Source: a virus
Length of the DNA: 64,000 bases
Direction: 5' to 3' (one strand)
IMG/VR virus record: IMGVR_UViG_3300042905_003454
Location: 1 to 64,000 of that record
In this document: positions 1 through 7,156 of the stretch, piece after piece
Layout: each line of letters opens with the position of its first letter
Position numbering within the stretch: the first letter of the stretch is position 1
Translations under genes and position numbers: made by a program
Notes under the pieces: model-generated
Told to the model about the DNA's origin: nothing
Seen by the model: only the letters and a program-made list of their open reading frames with translations
The model's database searches: none

Positions 1-35
1 AAAAATCCCGGTTTTTCAGTCGCGGGAAAACCGGG
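1..35 (-). terminator. rho-independent terminator after the tmRNA
   Basis: On the minus strand a 9 bp stem CCCGGTTTT/AAAACCGGG (27-35 with 7-15) with an 11-base loop is followed by a run of T. It ends the tmRNA transcript. The hairpin might remain as a 3' element of the coding RNA piece. Confidence 0.8.
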
Positions 36-48
36 AAACCCCACTGCT

Positions 49-87
49 TTAAGCAGCCATCCGCATTGGTGCGGCTTTTATATTTGC
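49..87 (-). other. tmRNA tag-peptide reading frame (ANIKAAPMRMAA)
   Basis: The frame starts at resume codon GCA (85-87) and runs A-N-I-K-A-A-P-M-R-M-A-A to TAA (49-51). The bases just before the resume codon read CAGTT, like the UAGUC that sets the frame in E. coli tmRNA. The stop codon sits in the loop of a small hairpin (CTGC/GCAG), as in known tmRNAs. The tag ends in Ala-Ala, the residues needed for recognition by ClpXP-type proteases. The interior is basic and lacks the acidic NDE core of many proteobacterial tags. Confidence 0.88.
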
Positions 88-100
88 AACTGTTTATTTA

Positions 101-124
101 CGACACTTGTTACCCGTGTCGGGT
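101..124 (-). other. tmRNA pseudoknot PK1
   Basis: On the minus strand ACCC (121-124) pairs with GGGT (112-115), and the loop GACAC (116-120) pairs with downstream GTGTC (102-106). This is a textbook H-type pseudoknot lying 13 bases before the resume codon, the place PK1 occupies in tmRNA. Confidence 0.85.
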
Positions 125-326
125 ATCTCCTTCTTCAATACTCTGCACTGATCGATGCCTGTCGGACCCGTGAATGGATCCGGGGAGATTCGAACTCCCG
201 TGTCATATGCATTTCTATCCGAGATCAACAATACCAAAAGCGCGACGAGGGGCCTGCACCCATGCTCAACCACTGCTTGCAAGTCAATGGTCCTAGTCAG
301 CATCACACACTGAACCGCGCATAAAA

Positions 327-938
327 TTATTTAGTTGGTTCTATATCGTAGTAATAATTGTCATCATCACTTACGATCCATCTATCGCTTTTGTTCTCGC
401 ATCTGTATTCTTCAGTGTCAACTTTGTAATCTGGCTTTTCGGGAAATGGCTTTGTAGTGAAAGACATCTCTTTCCAAAATATTCTGTTGTTTGGCTGGAG
501 TGCATAATTCCCATTGTCCAATTCAATCATATGCAAACATTTGTATTGAGTTGGTTCATTGCTGTATGGATTGTCATACCAATCAAAAGTCATCATGTAC
601 TTCCCCCAACAATGACTTTTATCTTTGAATATTACCTTTGCCCTTGAACCTTTTAAAAAATTATATTGTGTTACCGTAACATTCTCGGAAAAGCAATCCC
701 ACAATTGAAGAACATCTAAAGGATCAGATGGACCCTCTTTGCTGCAAAGCATATGAATGGGAATCCTGCTTCTTACAGTTCCATTGTCAAGCATTGCAGT
801 AAACAGCAATGCTTTGCCTGAACTGGATTGAGCACCAAAGACTGCAACTTTTTCATATTCAAAGAAGTGATCTTTATTTTGATAAAGATGCTCTTTTCTC
901 AGTAAACAATAAAAATGTGGGATATTGATATTGTACAT
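327..938 (-). CDS. conserved hypothetical protein, 203 aa
   Basis: A full-length ORF starting at ATG 938 and ending 9 bp before the tmRNA region. No catalytic motif is evident. The protein is rich in aromatic residues and cysteine, has no membrane segment, and ends in an acidic Tyr-rich tail (about 188-200). The N-terminal stretch around residues 14-45 recalls a family of uncharacterised cyanophage proteins, which is memory and not proof. It lies between the tmRNA and tRNA-Tyr on the same strand and is probably transcribed with them. A role in translation or RNA processing is possible by context only. Confidence 0.7.
   Translation of the reverse strand: MYNINIPHFYCLLRKEHLYQNKDHFFEYEKVAVFGAQSSSGKALLFTAMLDNGTVRSRIPIHMLCSKEGPSDPLDVLQLWDCFSENVTVTQYNFLKGSRAKVIFKDKSHCWGKYMMTFDWYDNPYSNEPTQYKCLHMIELDNGNYALQPNNRIFWKEMSFTTKPFPEKPDYKVDTEEYRCENKSDRWIVSDDDNYYYDIEPTK
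328..334 (-). promoter_or_regulatory. late promoter box (CTAAATA) before the tmRNA
   Basis: CTAAATA overlaps the stop codon of the upstream gene. It resembles the T4-type late box TATAAATA read by the gp55 sigma factor. It would start transcription near 318-322, just upstream of the tmRNA acceptor piece. Confidence 0.5.
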
Positions 939-940
939 AA

Positions 941-1023
941 TGCGAGCTGAAGGATTCGAACCTTCGTAGGCAAATGCCAGCAGATTTACAGTCTGCCCTC
1001 GTTGACCGCTTGAGTAAACTCGC
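941..1023 (-). tRNA. tRNA-Tyr (GTA)
   Basis: The acceptor GCGAGTT/AGCTCGC pairs over 7 bp, the anticodon loop CTGTAAA gives GTA, there is a long class II variable arm, the T loop is TTCGAAT and the discriminator is A. CCA is not encoded. It is 3 bp from tRNA-Thr, so the two are probably co-transcribed. Confidence 0.95.
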
Positions 1024-1026
1024 CAA

Positions 1027-1098
1027 AGCCACCTGTGGGATTCGAACCCGCAACCTCTGCTTTACAAAAGCAAGGCTCTACCGTTGAGCTAAAGTGGC
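1027..1098 (-). tRNA. tRNA-Thr (TGT)
   Basis: The acceptor GCCACTT/AGGTGGC, D arm GCTC/GAGC and anticodon loop TTTGTAA (anticodon TGT, reads ACA) are all clear. The T stem has one C-A mismatch but a canonical TTCGAAT loop. The discriminator is T and CCA is not encoded. An A-ending threonine codon reader suits an AT-rich phage. Confidence 0.93.
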
Positions 1099-1108
1099 AT
1101 TTAAATTT

Positions 1109-1453
1109 TTACTTACTTTTAATCAAAGATTGATGATGAACTTCAAAATGACAGTTTGCACATAATAAATCACATTTATCTAATTCTTTTTGACATTTTT
1201 CCCAAGATCTAGGCATTCCTTTATATGAAAGACCAAAATCTTTTTGATCTGGATCTCTGTGATGAAATTGAAGTGCTGCGATACATTTATCGTAACCACA
1301 ATTTATACATTTTCCACCTTTATATTCTACGCACTTTTGTTTTCTTCTTTGTCTAAAAATTGTTACTGAACAAGAATTACATAAAGTTTTTCTGTGTCCA
1401 ACGTCTCTTGAGTAAGTAAATTCTCTTAAACATCTTTTACATTTATTGTCCAT
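1109..1453 (-). CDS. HNH endonuclease with zinc-binding cysteines
   Basis: A 114 aa protein with an N-terminal zinc ribbon (C5-x2-C8, C25-x2-C28), a second CxxC (C49, C52), the HNH histidines in FHHRDP (H64-H65) and a closing CANCHFEVHH (C98, C101, H106, H107). These are the hallmarks of a free-standing HNH homing endonuclease. A longer frame to 1525 runs back through tRNA-Asn and is an artefact; ATG 1453 is the likely start. No Shine-Dalgarno is seen, but a CTAAATA late box lies 5 nt upstream. It sits between tRNA-Thr and tRNA-Asn, so it probably invaded the tRNA array. Its cleavage target is unknown. Confidence 0.85.
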   Translation of the reverse strand: MDNKCKRCLREFTYSRDVGHRKTLCNSCSVTIFRQRRKQKCVEYKGGKCINCGYDKCIAALQFHHRDPDQKDFGLSYKGMPRSWEKCQKELDKCDLLCANCHFEVHHQSLIKSK

Positions 1454-1458
1454 ACTAT

Positions 1459-1465
1459 TATTTAG
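1459..1465 (-). promoter_or_regulatory. late promoter box (CTAAATA) 5 nt before the HNH gene
   Basis: CTAAATA is followed by ATAGT and then ATG 1453. With T4 late geometry the transcript would begin at or next to the A of the start codon, giving a leaderless mRNA. Confidence 0.45.
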
Positions 1466-1494
1466 TAAGAACAATATTTGTACTGCCATTTTAA

Positions 1495-1566
1495 CTGGAG
1501 CGGCAGGATTCGAACCTGCAACCATTCACTTAACAGGCGAATGCACTTCCTTTGTGCTACGCTCCA
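1495..1566 (-). tRNA. tRNA-Asn (GTT)
   Basis: The acceptor TGGAGCG/CGCTCCA pairs over 7 bp, the D arm is GCAC/GTGC, the anticodon loop is CTGTTAA (GTT), and the T arm GCAGG/CCTGC has a TTCGAAT loop. The discriminator is G, the identity base for Asn. It lies 5 bp after the nrdJ stop codon and is probably cut from that transcript. Confidence 0.95.
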
Positions 1567-1571
1567 CCTTT

Positions 1572-3461
1572 TTACACTATCTGACAACCTCCTGCGGAGC
1601 ATGCAAATTCCTTTGCTGCCTCTGTGTTGTCCTGTGATTCATACTTTGAAAGTTCCTTAAAGTTCACTTTAATCTTGGGATGTTCATTGTATGCTGATGC
1701 ATCAATCTGCTCAAACGGAGCCTGAGCATATGTATGATTGTCGCCACCGGGCAAGAATGAAATTCCTGTTGCTACATCAAAGTTCTCCCACAACCATTGA
1801 CCAACTTCAAGGAACTCGCTGTCACGGTAATTTACAGTTACAGAAGGCTTGTGTTGGCAATAATGTTCTTGGTATGTCTTCCAAAGATCCAAGTGATCAA
1901 GCGCACGGAGATCTTCGGTAGTTACTGTGCCACGTGGAGCCTTCATTGCAAATGTAAAGACCGCAGTGTTGTTTGGATTGATTACATCGTCCTCACAAGG
2001 AACTCCTTGGTCTTTCATGAGATTGTAGATTGGATCCTTCTTGTCGATTCGAATTCTGCGATAATAATAATCCGCATATCTTGGATGAAGACCTGATGCA
2101 GAATCTACCAAGCATGAAGTAGTTCCCTCTGGCTTGACGCAAGTGATGGACTTGCTTGGATTGATTCCTAACTTCTCTGCCCATTGCAGATTGGTTGCGG
2201 TTGCATGATCACGAAGACTTTCAAGCAAACGAATGAGTTTTGGCTTGCCCTCAAGACCACTAGTTAACTTGTTATCATAGATACCAGTCATGCTGACACC
2301 AAGAAGTCTTTCATCCTCACAGTTCTTCTTCCATTCTGGACGAAGATATGGGAACTTAGTAAATGTAGATTGAACAGTACCAATGATTGTGGCCATCTCA
2401 ATCTTCTTTTTCAATGTTGCTGCTGTGTCATCGGGACGAACAACAACAGTTGAAAGATTGCAGAACTCAAATGGCTTCAAGATGATCTCTGAGCATGGGT
2501 TTGTTCCATATTCAGCATCGATATCACGGCCCCATTTGGCTGCTTGCTCTTGAAGAGCCTTGCGATTGATCATTCCTCGCTCACCACTATGGCTGTTGTA
2601 TAGAGAAGTCCACTCCTCAAGGAATTGACCCATGGGTGGGCGACCACGATACACAGCGGAGTTGTTTGCATAGGAACGGAAGCCTGCTTGCTCCCACCAT
2701 GCACCACTCTTGCATAGAGCCATCTCACGATCAGAAAGATCGCTGAGTGAAATCATGGCAGAACGACGAACACCACCTACAATAACAGCGTTTGCAATGG
2801 CACAGCAAATATCGTGGCACTCAAGAGCAGTCAACTTGCGACCCTGTGCGCTATAGAAAACCTTTACGATTAACTTAAAGAGATTATCAAGAGGAGCAGG
2901 CCCACTAGCGCGACCGCCAAAAGTCTTAAGTCTAGCTCCAGCGGGTCTGATCCCGGACACATCCCATTTAACGTGACGACCCGAATACAGATGTCGTAGA
3001 ATTTCCTTGAGAGCATTTCCCCAACCTTCTTTAGAGTCTTCAACTTTGACAACAACATTAAAATCCTTTTCTATCTTATTAGCGACAGTTGGAAGTTTAT
3101 CAGTGTATTGTCGCTCAACACTATAACCAACACCTGTTCCGTTCATTAGAATTACAAACAGTTCTGCAAATGATTCAACAGAATCGATTGGCAAATATGA
3201 ACAATTATACAAACAAGTATTATCATGATCAAGTGCAGGGCCAGCAGTCATCAAGCTTCTCATTGAAGGAAGAACTTCAAGATTTACAATTGCTTTCTTG
3301 ATGTCTGGGCGCTCTGCAAGTGCAGGAACTTTATCTGTGAAATAATTCCACCATCTATCGACACATTCGTCCCAAGTTTCTCTACGATTTTCTGATGGAA
3401 GCCATCGTGAATAACGCGAGATGAAAATGAACGATTGGAATGGTGATAAAATTTCTGGCAT
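1572..3461 (-). CDS. nrdJ: class II (adenosylcobalamin-dependent) ribonucleotide reductase
   Basis: A 629 aa catalytic subunit that makes deoxyribonucleotides with a B12-generated thiyl radical, so it needs no oxygen and no separate radical subunit. Visible motifs are NTCLYNCSYLP (C83/C87, substrate-pair cysteine region), the finger-loop site N321-P-C323-S-E325, and a C-terminal redox pair C621-x4-C626 (ACSAGGCQIV). The overall pattern is of the monomeric RTPR type, but it is roughly 100 residues shorter than the Lactobacillus enzyme, so the allosteric insertion may be reduced. A late-type box (3488-3494) and an AAGG ribosome site precede ATG 3461. It depends on host cobalamin. It lies next to thyX, forming a nucleotide supply block. 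Confidence 0.93.
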   Translation of the reverse strand: MPEILSPFQSFIFISRYSRWLPSENRRETWDECVDRWWNYFTDKVPALAERPDIKKAIVNLEVLPSMRSLMTAGPALDHDNTCLYNCSYLPIDSVESFAELFVILMNGTGVGYSVERQYTDKLPTVANKIEKDFNVVVKVEDSKEGWGNALKEILRHLYSGRHVKWDVSGIRPAGARLKTFGGRASGPAPLDNLFKLIVKVFYSAQGRKLTALECHDICCAIANAVIVGGVRRSAMISLSDLSDREMALCKSGAWWEQAGFRSYANNSAVYRGRPPMGQFLEEWTSLYNSHSGERGMINRKALQEQAAKWGRDIDAEYGTNPCSEIILKPFEFCNLSTVVVRPDDTAATLKKKIEMATIIGTVQSTFTKFPYLRPEWKKNCEDERLLGVSMTGIYDNKLTSGLEGKPKLIRLLESLRDHATATNLQWAEKLGINPSKSITCVKPEGTTSCLVDSASGLHPRYADYYYRRIRIDKKDPIYNLMKDQGVPCEDDVINPNNTAVFTFAMKAPRGTVTTEDLRALDHLDLWKTYQEHYCQHKPSVTVNYRDSEFLEVGQWLWENFDVATGISFLPGGDNHTYAQAPFEQIDASAYNEHPKIKVNFKELSKYESQDNTEAAKEFACSAGGCQIV

Positions 3462-3486
3462 AATTGGCCTTTCTTTATTGGTGTCT

Positions 3487-4212
3487 TTATTTAGTTGTTA
3501 GAGTTTGCCACGAAACTGGGAAAAGTGGAGCAATTATTTTGTCAATTGCTTTTGCATATTCTTGAATTTCCCATTGGGCGTGAGAATCGATTCTCAGGTT
3601 ATAAATACGCGCAAATGCGTACAAAGAACCTGTCCAAACAAATTCCGTATATGTGCCTTGTGGCAATATGGAACGGGCTTGTTCAGGTGCAACTCCATCT
3701 GCAAGAAGATCATTGTAAAGTTTGATGCAATCTTTTGCAACACTTTCATATTCCTGCCTCATGCGAATGCAGATATCCATATCTTCAATTTGTCCGCTAC
3801 TTCCCTGCTTTGCACCATTAGTTGGTGCAGAACGCCAAAGAGGAACATAGACTTCAGGATCAAACGTGACATATCTACGACTGACTTCATTCATGGTCAG
3901 ACCAATCTGATGTTTGCCGAGTTGGGCGCGAACAAAAATTGGACACTTGACACGAATTGAAATCGTAGCATGACAGAATGGTGTAAAGTGATTGTGCTTT
4001 GCAAGATATCTGATGAGTTTTCCATCTCTCTCAGATAGAGATTGGGATGGAACATGACTGTCATCATACTCCCAAGAACTCTCCTTATTGAAGGAGACTC
4101 TTGCAGCATTCACGATGCTAAGATCAGAACCCATCCAATCAATCAACTGAACATGTCCTGCATCAAGAACTTTTATGTCAGTCGGACGCACGCTTTGAGT
4201 TGTCTGTGTCAT
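3487..4212 (-). CDS. thyX: FAD-dependent thymidylate synthase ThyX
   Basis: A 241 aa flavin-dependent enzyme converting dUMP to dTMP with methylene-tetrahydrofolate and NADPH. The signature region reads KHQIGLTMNEVSRRY in place of the classic RHRxxSxNExSxRY, with RHR changed to KHQ and one extra residue. Related phage ThyX proteins are known to vary here. The start is taken at ATG 4212, which has GAGG 6 nt upstream; earlier in-frame starts at 4245-4218 are less well placed. It overlaps the preceding small acidic ORF by 35 bp, suggesting translational coupling. Confidence 0.9.
   Translation of the reverse strand: MTQTTQSVRPTDIKVLDAGHVQLIDWMGSDLSIVNAARVSFNKESSWEYDDSHVPSQSLSERDGKLIRYLAKHNHFTPFCHATISIRVKCPIFVRAQLGKHQIGLTMNEVSRRYVTFDPEVYVPLWRSAPTNGAKQGSSGQIEDMDICIRMRQEYESVAKDCIKLYNDLLADGVAPEQARSILPQGTYTEFVWTGSLYAFARIYNLRIDSHAQWEIQEYAKAIDKIIAPLFPVSWQTLTTK
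3488..3494 (-). promoter_or_regulatory. late-type promoter box (CTAAATA) before nrdJ
   Basis: CTAAATA ends 26 nt before the nrdJ start codon and overlaps the thyX stop. The spacing leaves room for a normal leader with AAGG. Confidence 0.4.
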
Positions 4213-4411
4213 CTTCATCCTCGTCATTATCAACAAGTTCAACACTCACACCGGGAATCTTGGTAAAGTCTGCGGCATATTCCCGAGCCTTGGCCCAAAG
4301 TTTGGGATCCATCTCCTTGACATATTCACCAAACCTTTGAACAAAGGTTAGATAGGCTTCACTAGCCTTAAGAATTTCTTCTTCGGTCATATCGTCATTA
4401 TCTTCTTTCAT
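4178..4411 (-). CDS. small acidic hypothetical protein, 77 aa
   Basis: Starts at ATG 4411 directly after the primase stop codon region and overlaps thyX at its 3' end. The N-terminal part looks alpha-helical (residues 8-45). The C-terminal part has a dense acidic run of Asp/Glu around residues 61-70. No family is recognised. A sigma70-like early promoter (4430-4457) lies just upstream inside the primase gene, so this ORF may lead its own transcript with thyX. Acidic tails of this kind could be DNA mimics or protein-interaction tails; that is only a guess. Confidence 0.65.
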   Translation of the reverse strand: MKEDNDDMTEEEILKASEAYLTFVQRFGEYVKEMDPKLWAKAREYAADFTKIPGVSVELVDNDEDEDDTDNSKRASD

Positions 4412-5398
4412 TTAAACCTTCTTCCAGTAAGTATACTTTATTTTTGCGACAAGTCCAGAATAAACGCTGTTGATTATCAGTTTCATGGTGGTGTTCACGC
4501 CATAGGCCAATACCATGTCGTTTATGTCCTTCTTGTCTATTTCTGATGGCCAGATTACTACATTTCGTCCAGCCTCTATGTACTTTCCTATCAAACCAAC
4601 AATTTCCAAATTTCTGGGTTCATTGTCAAAGATGAACACGACCTTTGACTTCTTCAATTTGTCAGGCAATTCAGCCAACCAACCAGCACCCTGCATTGCG
4701 ACTCCATTTGGAATGAACATGGAGTCGATTGGGCCTTCAGTGACATACACGGTGTCCCGTGGCTCTATCTTATCTAGGTTGTACCACAGCCGTTCTTCGC
4801 CTTCACGCTTCAGCGTGATATAACGAATCGCTTGGCCAGTTGGGTCAAGAGAGCGGCCTTGAACTCCGATAAGCTCCCCAGAATCATTATAGAATGGTAT
4901 GATGAGTCTGTCTTCTTTGGTTCCATCCCGATCAAAGGATCGCATGACTTTTGCAAAGTCAGTGCAATAATAAAAGTTGCAATACTTTTCCTTGGGGATT
5001 TCACGGGACTTAACATATTTTATCGCCTTGTGGTCAGCATTGAGTAAGTCAAGCCTTGTTCCGAGATCAGTAAACACTGGTTGGCGGGCAACTTCCTGTT
5101 TCGGTTCAACTTCTCTCGGATGCGCATCTTTAAATTTTTCAAATGCATATTCTTTTGCGAGCGTTGGGCTAATAGTTTCAAGTACAGAATATACATTACA
5201 AGAAAAACCGCAATTGTGGCATTTGTAAACATAATGGCCTTTGTGCTCAAAGAAGTATCCCCTTGTCTTGGACTTATTCTTCTGTGAGTCGCCACACTTA
5301 AAACATCTGCATGTGGCTAGCGTATCTTTCTTCCACTTGAACTTCTCAAGTGAACCAGATACCAAATTGACAAACTTCTTATCAATATATAGGGTCAT
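4412..5398 (-). CDS. 61: DNA primase (T4 gp61-like)
   Basis: A 328 aa primase that makes RNA primers for lagging-strand synthesis with the gp41 helicase. The N-terminal zinc ribbon is seen as C30/C32-x2-C35 and C60-x2-C63. A TOPRIM fold follows, with the glutamate motif VTEGPIDSMF and the acidic motif FIFDNEPRN. The order zinc ribbon then TOPRIM matches bacterial and T4-type primases. It overlaps the end of the helicase gene by 4 bp (ATGA), so primase and helicase are coupled as the primosome pair. Confidence 0.92.
   Translation of the reverse strand: MTLYIDKKFVNLVSGSLEKFKWKKDTLATCRCFKCGDSQKNKSKTRGYFFEHKGHYVYKCHNCGFSCNVYSVLETISPTLAKEYAFEKFKDAHPREVEPKQEVARQPVFTDLGTRLDLLNADHKAIKYVKSREIPKEKYCNFYYCTDFAKVMRSFDRDGTKEDRLIIPFYNDSGELIGVQGRSLDPTGQAIRYITLKREGEERLWYNLDKIEPRDTVYVTEGPIDSMFIPNGVAMQGAGWLAELPDKLKKSKVVFIFDNEPRNLEIVGLIGKYIEAGRNVVIWPSEIDKKDINDMVLAYGVNTTMKLIINSVYSGLVAKIKYTYWKKV
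4430..4457 (-). promoter_or_regulatory. early sigma70-like promoter (TGGACT, 16 bp, TATACT)
   Basis: The -35 is TGGACT (4452-4457), the spacer is exactly 16 bp, and the -10 is TATACT (4430-4435). It lies in the 3' end of the primase gene and would drive the 77 aa ORF and thyX. Confidence 0.6.
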
Positions 5399-6810
5399 TT
5401 GGCTTCTTCAAAAGTCCAGTTGATGGCCTTGTTTCTCTTCTTTCCAAATTTTGGATTGAAGCCTTGACCATCTGCACCTGAACCAAAACCTTCTTCTTCG
5501 GTTTGATTTGAATTCACCAAATCTGAATTTGTGTTGTCAACATCGTAGAACTTCATCTTTGACTTGTTTACACCAATCAAGAACTTTCTATTCTTGGTTG
5601 TATCATTTCCACGATTCTTCAACTGCTTGACCATGAGTTGACCTGCCTCTGCCAATTCTTCATTCTCAATAAGAGCAAAGAAGAAGTCCGCAGTCTGTGG
5701 AAGACCAAAACTTTCTGAGGTATCGGTCATCTCCATATCGCTGCTCTTGGCACCTTCACGATTGACCTGTGTTGCAGTCCACAGCGGAATATTGAATTGC
5801 TTGGCCATACCACGCAGTTCTTCTGCAATACCTTTGACATAGGTGTAACTGTTCATTCCGTTTCCAAGTTTGAACCTGGCGCATGAGCAGATGTTCAAAT
5901 AGTCAACAAAGATTACATCGGGCGTAAACTTCTTCTTGATCTTCAATTCTTCAATAAGATTTCGGAAGTGAGTCACATTTGCTGCAGCAGTTGGATACTC
6001 CTTGATGATGAGTTTGCCTTTGCAGGTCTTCTTCAAGTTATCAACCTTGGCTTCATACTGATCTTGGGCCATTTGCTCAAGAATGTGCATGTCGCTGTCC
6101 AACAGGTTGGCATCGATGCGCTTTGCAATCTCTTCTTCTGCCATCTCCAAAGTGATGTATAGCACATTGAGATTTTGAGATAGACATGCTGCTGCATGAT
6201 GACACAAGAAAGCACTCTTTCCTACACCGGATGCTGCCATGACTACATTAAGCGTCTTCTTGCGAGTTCCGCCACGGGTGATCTTGTTGAACATCTCAAG
6301 ATCAAATGGAACCTTCTCTTCTACTCTGTGGTAATACTCATATCGCTCGTCAACATCTTCCAAAAAGTCATGGCCAACTCTAGTATCAAAAGAAACAGAA
6401 AGAGCCTTTGACATGATCTCAGGAATAGCATTCTGAGTTCGTTCCTTGTCCTTGCCTTCAATAATCCCAATGGATGCCATGATGCCATTGTAAATTGCCT
6501 TTTCCTTGCAGAACTTTTCTGTTTGTTCAACCAGCCACGCTGTGTCTGACTTCTCACCTTCTTTGTACATCTCATCCGTGATTGATGTGCATTTCTTGAA
6601 TTCAACTTCACTCAGAGACTTTTCATCTCCGAGTGAAATCAGAACAGCATCCTTTGTTGGTATGTTGTTGTACTTGAGAATAAACTTGCCAACAATCCCG
6701 AAGATTATCTTCTCCGACTTGTCGTGAAAATATTCCTCTTGGAGAAATGGGACAACTTTGCGAGCATAGTCCTCATTGAGGACCAAGTTCTTTAGAATTA
6801 CTGATTCCAT
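5395..6810 (-). CDS. 41: replicative DNA helicase (T4 gp41-like, DnaB family)
   Basis: A 471 aa hexameric helicase that unwinds DNA 5' to 3' at the fork. The Walker A motif AASGVGKSA is at about residues 192-200, a Walker B stretch DVIFVDYLNI is near 300, and the RecA-like DnaB C-terminal core is complete. The N-terminal domain (1-150) is the primase-interacting part. The C-terminal tail is Gly-rich then basic. It is preceded by a strong early promoter (6817-6844), which marks it as the head of the helicase-primase unit. Confidence 0.94.
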   Translation of the reverse strand: MESVILKNLVLNEDYARKVVPFLQEEYFHDKSEKIIFGIVGKFILKYNNIPTKDAVLISLGDEKSLSEVEFKKCTSITDEMYKEGEKSDTAWLVEQTEKFCKEKAIYNGIMASIGIIEGKDKERTQNAIPEIMSKALSVSFDTRVGHDFLEDVDERYEYYHRVEEKVPFDLEMFNKITRGGTRKKTLNVVMAASGVGKSAFLCHHAAACLSQNLNVLYITLEMAEEEIAKRIDANLLDSDMHILEQMAQDQYEAKVDNLKKTCKGKLIIKEYPTAAANVTHFRNLIEELKIKKKFTPDVIFVDYLNICSCARFKLGNGMNSYTYVKGIAEELRGMAKQFNIPLWTATQVNREGAKSSDMEMTDTSESFGLPQTADFFFALIENEELAEAGQLMVKQLKNRGNDTTKNRKFLIGVNKSKMKFYDVDNTNSDLVNSNQTEEEGFGSGADGQGFNPKFGKKRNKAINWTFEEAK

Positions 6811-6816
6811 GTTTTA

Positions 6817-6844
6817 ATTATACTCTTGGTAGAAGAAATGTCCA
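6817..6844 (-). promoter_or_regulatory. early sigma70-like promoter (TGGACA, 16 bp, TATAAT) before gene 41
   Basis: The -10 TATAAT (6817-6822) and -35 TGGACA (6839-6844) have a 16 bp spacer and lie in the short gap before the helicase start. Confidence 0.7.
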
Positions 6845-6847
6845 CCA

Positions 6848-7156
6848 TTAATCTTGGTGAACATCATCCTCAAGGTCAACGGGTTCCTGTTCAATTCCTT
6901 CTTCGACAATCTGTGTAAAAATGTTACCAACTGCATTTGTAAAATCTTCTTGTTGTTGATCAAATTTATCGGGAGCCTTCAATACATCGATTTCCATGGT
7001 GACACTTATTTCTTCGTTTGCTGTTTCTTTTAATGAAATTTTTCCATACCGATATACGATGTCCTTGTACTTTCCGTCCAATATTTGAATGGGACAATTT
7101 GCCCCAACATCAGTTGATACTTCAGGAACATACTTGAACTTAGGTGCTTTGTCCAT
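6848..7156 (-). CDS. conserved hypothetical protein downstream of uvsX, 102 aa
   Basis: A soluble protein of 102 aa with a predicted beta-rich N-terminal half and an acidic C-terminus. It overlaps the end of uvsX by 17 bp and is followed by gene 41, so it is translated within the recombination/replication unit. The pattern of a small protein just after uvsX is familiar from aquatic T4-like phages, but no function is known to me. A single-strand DNA or UvsX partner role is possible from context alone. Confidence 0.75.
   Translation of the reverse strand: MDKAPKFKYVPEVSTDVGANCPIQILDGKYKDIVYRYGKISLKETANEEISVTMEIDVLKAPDKFDQQQEDFTNAVGNIFTQIVEEGIEQEPVDLEDDVHQD

Larger units (their letters stand above)
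1..318 (-). ncRNA. ssrA: circularly permuted (two-piece) tmRNA precursor
   Basis: Read on the minus strand, the 3' half of the tRNA-like domain comes first. A T arm (183-199, loop TTCGAAT) is followed by 3' acceptor strand CGGATCC (176-182) and discriminator A (175). Only five bases later comes the 5' acceptor strand GGGTCCG (163-169), which pairs with CGGATCC over all 7 bp with one G-U. After it come a D-loop-like segment resembling the usual tmRNA 5' end, an H-type pseudoknot PK1 (101-124), a resume codon GCA (85-87) and a 12-codon tag ORF ending in TAA inside a hairpin loop (44-56). A P2-like helix of 8 bp joins 146-153 with 223-230. CCA is not encoded. tmRNA rescues stalled ribosomes and tags the nascent peptide; the permuted form is cut into two RNAs. 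The 5' boundary is approximate, inferred from a late promoter box at 328-334. Order, pseudoknot and tag together make this a strong call. Confidence 0.9.

Noticed and set aside
94-306. 70 aa ORF on the minus strand
   Set aside because: It runs through the T arm, acceptor and pseudoknot of the tmRNA gene; the open frame is a by-product.
1454-1525. N-terminal extension of the HNH protein
   Set aside because: The first 24 residues would be coded by the 3' part of tRNA-Asn; ATG 1453 is the better start.
1446-1660. Plus-strand ORFs of about 60 aa
   Set aside because: They are the reverse complement of tRNA-Asn and the nrdJ end, without a ribosome site.
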